This document shows positions 60,758 through 64,000 of a DNA stretch of 64,000 nucleotides, piece after piece. The stretch spans positions 3,720,001-3,784,000 of the forward strand of contig NZ_CP182422.1 in NCBI RefSeq assembly GCF_051903075.1. Reading direction: 5' to 3'. A program made the position numbers and the translations under genes. Source of the DNA: Embleya sp051903075 (GTDB taxonomy: Bacteria; Actinomycetota; Actinomycetes; Streptomycetales; Streptomycetaceae). How positions within the stretch are numbered: position 1 is the stretch's first letter; each line of letters begins with the position of its first letter. A model generated the notes under the pieces. It was not told the origin of the DNA and searched no databases. It saw nothing but the letters and a program-made list of their open reading frames with translations.

Positions 60758-60949
60758 ACGAGGGAATCGGCCAGGGCCGTCCCGCCCCCCGGGGCTTCAC
60801 CCCGGATGAGTGGACGCTCGCCCCATCGCAACGAGGGAATCGGCCAGGGCCGTCCCGCCCCCCGGGGCTTCACCCCGGATGAGTGGACGCTCGCCCCATC
60901 GCAACGAGGGAATCGGCCAAGCTCGTCCCGCCCCCCGGGGCTTCACCCC
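60758..60949. repeat. 73-bp tandem repeat, 2.6 copies
   Basis: Two identical 73-bp units (60758-60830 and 60831-60903) and a diverged partial third (60904-60949) lie between the TetR and DUF2252 genes. Each complete unit carries a CCGGGG-CTTCA-CCCCGG hairpin. The third ends seven bases before the DUF2252 stop codon. The rest of the gap (60543-60757) is GC-rich with no gene. Confidence 0.85.
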
Positions 60950-60956
60950 CGCCGGG

Positions 60957-62339
60957 TCAGACGCCGGTCTCGGCCGGCAGCCGGCCCGACCGCACTGCGG
61001 CCAGCAGTTGTTCGTGGTCGGCCTCCGTACGATCCGCGTACCGCACCGCGAACCGCGCGAACGCGTCCTCCAGCCGGTCGTTCTTCCCGCAGTAACCGGC
61101 CAACACCTGCGGGTCCACCGAGTGGCTGTGCGCCCGGGCCAGCAGCGCGCCGGTCATCCGCGCGTAGTCGTCTATCTCGTGCGCGGCCAGCAGCGTCGCG
61201 TCGATGCTGCCCTTCATATTGCGGAACCGCCGCACCATGAAGTCGCGCCCGTCTATCGAGGTCCAGCCCAGCAGCGCGTCGGTGCCGGCCTGCATCCACT
61301 TCTGCCCGACCACCACCCGACGCCCCTCGTGCTCGACCCGGGTGGGCGGCAGATACGGCGCCAGCGCCGACGGACGGGCCTCCTTCACCTGCAGCACCAG
61401 CGGCTCGTCGCCGTTGCCCAGGAGCAGCACCACATAGGCCCGGGTACCGACGCTGCCGGTGCCGACCACCCGAAACGCCACGTCCTCCACCGCGAACCGG
61501 GCCAACAACGGCCGCCGCTCGGTGGAGAGGGTGTCCACGTAGCTCTCCAGGCCGCCCGCCACCGCACGGGCGAGGTCGTCGTCCACCTCGGTGAGCACCG
61601 GCGGATCGGGCACGAAGTGCCAGGTGCCGTCGGAGCGCCGCGCGGTCGACTTGGCCGCGAACCGCGCGCTGGTGTTGCGCCGCGCTTTCGCGGTGACCTG
61701 CGCCAGCAATCCGGACAACTCGTCCGCGTCCGCGTGCGCCACCAGCGAGTCGTCGGCGATCGCGTTCCAGGCCTGGAGCACCGGCATTTTGGCGAGCAGC
61801 GCCATCGTCTTGCGATACGACGCGGCCGCGTCGTAGGCGGCCGCGTGACACGCGTCCTCGTCGAGCCCGCCGACCCGACCCGCCACCACGAGCGAGGCCA
61901 CCAGCCGCTTGAGGTCCCACTCCCACGGTCCCTGCACGGTCTCGTCGAAGTCGTTGAGGTCCATCACGAGCCGACCCTCGGCCGTACCGAACACCCCGAA
62001 GTTCGCCGCGTGCGCGTCACCGCATATCTGTGCGGTCAGCCCCGTCACCGGCTCCGCCGCCAGGTCCGCCGCCATCAACCCGGCCGCCCCGCGCAGGAAC
62101 GCGAACGGCGAGGCCGCCATGCGCCCGATCCGCAACGGCACCAGGTGTTCGAGTCGCCCGACGTTGGAGCGCTCGACGCTCTCCACCACGTCCGGCCGAT
62201 CCACCGCCGGCTCGAACGCCGCGTGCGCGGACCGCGAGACCCGCTCGCGCAGGCCCTTGCCCAGCGCCTTGGACGCCACATCCGACCTGTCCCGAAAACC
62301 CGGAACGATGAATTCCCGCCCCACCGAAGTCCCCGACAT
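60957..62339 (-). CDS. DUF2252 family protein
   Basis: A 460-residue DUF2252 protein: MAASPFAFLRGAAGLMAAD, the QICGDAHAANFG motif, VMDLNDFDETVQGPWEWDLKR and LLGWTSIDGRDFMVRRF. The GDAHxxNFG...DxNDFD pattern resembles the catalytic loop and metal site of kinase-fold (APH-like) enzymes, suggesting a small-molecule phosphotransferase; no substrate is known. ATG 62339 has GGAGG seven bases upstream. The longer open frame to 62558 overlaps the tRNA gene and is rejected. Confidence 0.85.
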   Translation of the reverse strand: MSGTSVGREFIVPGFRDRSDVASKALGKGLRERVSRSAHAAFEPAVDRPDVVESVERSNVGRLEHLVPLRIGRMAASPFAFLRGAAGLMAADLAAEPVTGLTAQICGDAHAANFGVFGTAEGRLVMDLNDFDETVQGPWEWDLKRLVASLVVAGRVGGLDEDACHAAAYDAAASYRKTMALLAKMPVLQAWNAIADDSLVAHADADELSGLLAQVTAKARRNTSARFAAKSTARRSDGTWHFVPDPPVLTEVDDDLARAVAGGLESYVDTLSTERRPLLARFAVEDVAFRVVGTGSVGTRAYVVLLLGNGDEPLVLQVKEARPSALAPYLPPTRVEHEGRRVVVGQKWMQAGTDALLGWTSIDGRDFMVRRFRNMKGSIDATLLAAHEIDDYARMTGALLARAHSHSVDPQVLAGYCGKNDRLEDAFARFAVRYADRTEADHEQLLAAVRSGRLPAETGV

Positions 62340-62402
62340 GTACCGATCCTCCCCGGACCCAGCCCACGACCGGCCATGCACGACACACGGCCCGACATAC
62401 GA

Positions 62403-62433
62403 AAAGGCCCCAGGTCGATGACCTGGGGCCTTT
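62403..62433 (-). terminator. Intrinsic terminator of tRNA-Leu
   Basis: A perfect 14-bp stem (AAAGGCCCCAGGTC with GACCTGGGGCCTTT, loop three bases) followed on the minus strand by T's (CCTTTTC). It lies six bases after the 3' end of the tRNA. Confidence 0.85.
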
Positions 62434-62439
62434 GCTCGG

Positions 62440-62523
62440 TGCGCGAGGGGGGAGTTGAACCCCCACGCCCTTTCGGGCACTGGAACCTGAATCCAGCGCG
62501 TCTGCCTATTCCGCCACCCGCGC
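62440..62523 (-). tRNA. tRNA-Leu (anticodon CAG)
   Basis: An 84-nt tRNA. The acceptor stem is GCGCGGG paired with CTCGCGC (one G-U), with discriminator A. The D arm has TGGCGGAATAGGCAGA. The anticodon stem-loop CTGGA-TTCAGGT-TCCAG contains CAG. A long variable arm (TGCCCGAAAGGGC) and the T arm GGGGGTTCAACTCCCCC complete it. The long variable arm marks a class II tRNA and the A discriminator leucine. CCA is not encoded. Confidence 0.95.
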
Positions 62524-62910
62524 GAGCAATCAAAGATTAGCACGGGCCCGAGGCCCATTACGAATCCTTACCCGCAGCCCCCACGGCTCACACCATGAGC
62601 ACCTGTATGGCCACTCAGAGCAACCAACGGTTCATCTTTCCGTACCGGGATCCCCACGACCCCCGCCTCTCCGGCATGCTTGCCCTGCACCGTACGGTGA
62701 ACGGGCTTCGGCCCGGGCCACGCACACGGTCGCGGCACAACTACTGCAAGCGAGCCACCGAGGGGTCGACAGGGTGTAGGAATCCCTGTGAAAGCCAACA
62801 CTCCTTACAGTGGCCACGGTAGGGAACCGCGCCCGTTTCCCACGCGTGGATACGATCAGTGAGCAGACTGTAGGACCGGACCGGCCGATCGCGTACGGAA
62901 GGAGGTGCCC
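62524..62910. other. 387-bp intergenic region between tRNA-Leu and fhaA
   Basis: No supported gene. It must hold the tRNA promoter (left) and the fhaA promoter (right; TACGAT at 62852-62857 is a candidate -10). An open frame at 62595-62822 lacks family features and ribosome-site support. Confidence 0.5.
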
Positions 62911-63795
62911 GTGGGTCCCCTGAAGAAGTTCGAGCAACGGCTCGAGGGCCTGGTCAACGGCGCCTTCGCCAAGGCGTTCAAGTCCGATGTCCAGCCCGTC
63001 GAGATCGCCAGCGCCCTCAAGCGCGAGTGCGACAACAACGCGACGATCTGGAACCGAGACCGCACCATGGTCCCGAACGACTTCGTCGTCGAGCTCGGAC
63101 AACACGACTATGAGCGCCTGAGCCCGTACGTGCAGCAACTCGGCGGTGAGCTGGCGACCGTGGTGCGCGACTACGCGCAACAGCAGCGCTATTCGTTCAT
63201 CGGCCCCGTCGAGGTCCATTTCGAACATGCCGACGATCTGGACACGGGTCTGTACCGGGTGCGCAGTCAGGCACTCGCGGGCAGCCAGTCCCACCTGGAC
63301 CAGCAGCAGCCCCCGCAGGCATCGCCCTTCCCGGGCGGGGGGCCGCAACCCGAGCAGCCGCCGCAGGGTTATGGATACGGTCGACCCGGCGGGCCACCCC
63401 CGCCCGGGGTGCCCGCACCGCCCCCCTTCGGCCCGCCCGGGACCCCGGGAACGCCGCCCCGGCCACAGCCGGGGGAGCAGGCCGGCTACGGTCAGACTCC
63501 GCCGCCGGCACCACGGCTGCGTACCTGGCTGGAGGTCAACGGGGTGCGTCACGAGCTCACCGCCCCGGTCGTGAAGTTGGGCCGCAGCACCGATGTGGAA
63601 GTTCGCGTCGACGATCCGAGCGTTTCGCGGCACCACGCCGAGATCCGCGTAGGCGCCCCGGCGTCGATCACGGACCTCGGTTCGACCAACGGGATCGTCG
63701 TCGACGGCCAGCACTGCCAACGTGCCGGCCTGCGGGACGGATCGCGCATCGTGCTCGGCAGCACCACTGTCGTGTTCCGCCAAGCCGAGGGGTGA
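62911..63795 (+). CDS. fhaA: FhaA: DUF3662 and FHA domain protein
   Basis: A 294-residue protein. Residues 1-120 are the DUF3662 domain (PLKKFEQRLEGLVNGAFAKA, VQPVEIASALKRE). A Pro/Gly/Gln-rich linker (about 125-205) follows, then a C-terminal FHA domain with GRSTDVEVRVDDPSVSRHHAEI and LGSTNGIVVDG. FHA domains bind phosphothreonine; in actinobacteria FhaA is a substrate and scaffold of PknB-type kinases in cell-wall and division control. GTG 62911 has AAGGAGG about five bases upstream. It is followed by fhaB. Confidence 0.92.
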   Translation: MGPLKKFEQRLEGLVNGAFAKAFKSDVQPVEIASALKRECDNNATIWNRDRTMVPNDFVVELGQHDYERLSPYVQQLGGELATVVRDYAQQQRYSFIGPVEVHFEHADDLDTGLYRVRSQALAGSQSHLDQQQPPQASPFPGGGPQPEQPPQGYGYGRPGGPPPPGVPAPPPFGPPGTPGTPPRPQPGEQAGYGQTPPPAPRLRTWLEVNGVRHELTAPVVKLGRSTDVEVRVDDPSVSRHHAEIRVGAPASITDLGSTNGIVVDGQHCQRAGLRDGSRIVLGSTTVVFRQAEG

Positions 63796-63805
63796 CAACG
63801 GGCGC

Positions 63806-64000
63806 ATGTCTGAGCTGACCCTCACCGTTATGCGGTTGGGTTTCCTCGCTGTGCTGTGGTTGTTCGTGATCGTCGCCGTACAGGTGATCCGTAGCGACCT
63901 CTTCGGCACACGCGTGACCCAACGACCCACGCGGCGCAGAACCGCCGCGCCGGCCGCAGCCGGAGGAGGTGCCACTCCGCCTCCGCAGGCGCAGCCGGCC
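63806..64000 (+). CDS. fhaB: FhaB (FipA-like) FHA protein, 3' truncated
   Basis: The open frame starts at ATG 63806, 10 bp after fhaA, and runs off the window after 65 codons. The visible part has the family's N-terminal membrane helix (VMRLGFLAVLWLFVIVAVQV, then IRSDLFGTR) followed by a basic and Pro/Ala-rich linker (RPTRRRT, GGATPPPQ). The FHA domain itself lies beyond the window. Identification rests on this N-terminus and the position after fhaA. Confidence 0.85.
   Translation, partial: MSELTLTVMRLGFLAVLWLFVIVAVQVIRSDLFGTRVTQRPTRRRTAAPAAAGGGATPPPQAQPA

Noticed and set aside
60499..60873. Repeat-containing frames over the 73-bp array
   Set aside because: Repetition of the peptide follows from the DNA repeat; multiple frames are open because of GC content.
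62340..62558. N-terminal extension of the DUF2252 protein
   Set aside because: It would run through the tRNA-Leu gene and its terminator; GGAGG and the family N-terminus support 62339.
62595..62822. 75-codon open frame between tRNA-Leu and fhaA
   Set aside because: No ribosome site, no recognisable domain, and no codon-position GC pattern like the neighbours.

Overview
The window is dense, very high-GC DNA with short or negative intergenic gaps, many GTG starts and frequent ATGA/GTGA stop-start overlaps. It reads as the core chromosome of a filamentous actinomycete of the Streptomycetaceae type. Supporting markers are a copper-handling operon (YcnI, Sco, PCuAC, CopCD, DyP peroxidase), the FhaA/FhaB pair at the right end, a bacterial proteasome activator (Bpa), eukaryotic-type Ser/Thr kinases, a DUF5819/HTTM pair and an LPXTG surface protein. 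No rRNA, IS element, prophage or CRISPR array was seen. One tRNA (Leu, CAG) is present.

Layout. 1-5.7 kb: a GT-C type mannosyltransferase-like membrane protein (cut by the window edge), a large phosphatase-like membrane protein, LarC and LarB of nickel-pincer cofactor synthesis, and an RsbW-like kinase. 5.9-13.9 kb: the copper operon, in which a membrane protein and a Tat-exported DyP peroxidase share one uninterrupted reading frame, followed by a blue-copper lipoprotein. 14-18.8 kb: three small regulatory modules (quinone oxidoreductase/HxlR, MarR, DrrAB-like ABC exporter/TetR). 18.9-24.9 kb: a secreted and membrane Ig-like protein, an ESX-like/DUF1023 pair, a lower-GC Bro-N gene carrying DnaA-box-like sequences, and a FetB-like permease. 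25-30.7 kb: pheA, two PAP2 phosphatases (one fused to a diacylglycerol kinase), serS and a HAD phosphatase. 30.66-31.1 kb is a C-rich repeat array. 31.2-38.5 kb: two MFS transporters with GntR and TetR regulators, an LLM oxidoreductase, a second HAD phosphatase and an APH-fold phosphotransferase. 38.6-42.5 kb: two Ser/Thr kinases and Bpa. 42.5-46.7 kb: a PadR-controlled MacB/FtsX-type ABC system. 46.8-48.5 kb: two surface proteins. 48.6-53.6 kb: quinone oxidoreductase, then a tightly overlapping trmH-mobA-moeA-K+ channel operon. 53.7-60.5 kb: HTTM/DUF5819, acyl-CoA synthetase, thioesterase, rhodanese, J-domain-like protein and TetR. 60.7-60.95 kb is a 73-bp tandem repeat. 61-64 kb: a DUF2252 protein, tRNA-Leu, fhaA and the start of fhaB.

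The strongest cross-cutting signal is regulatory. At least nine genes have a TAnnnT hexamer followed by exactly six bases and then the start codon, and two more have seven bases. This is the signature of leaderless transcripts and also fixes those start codons. The most unusual local structures are the DnaA-box-like cluster inside the Bro-N gene, the in-frame membrane protein/DyP fusion, and the two intergenic repeat arrays.
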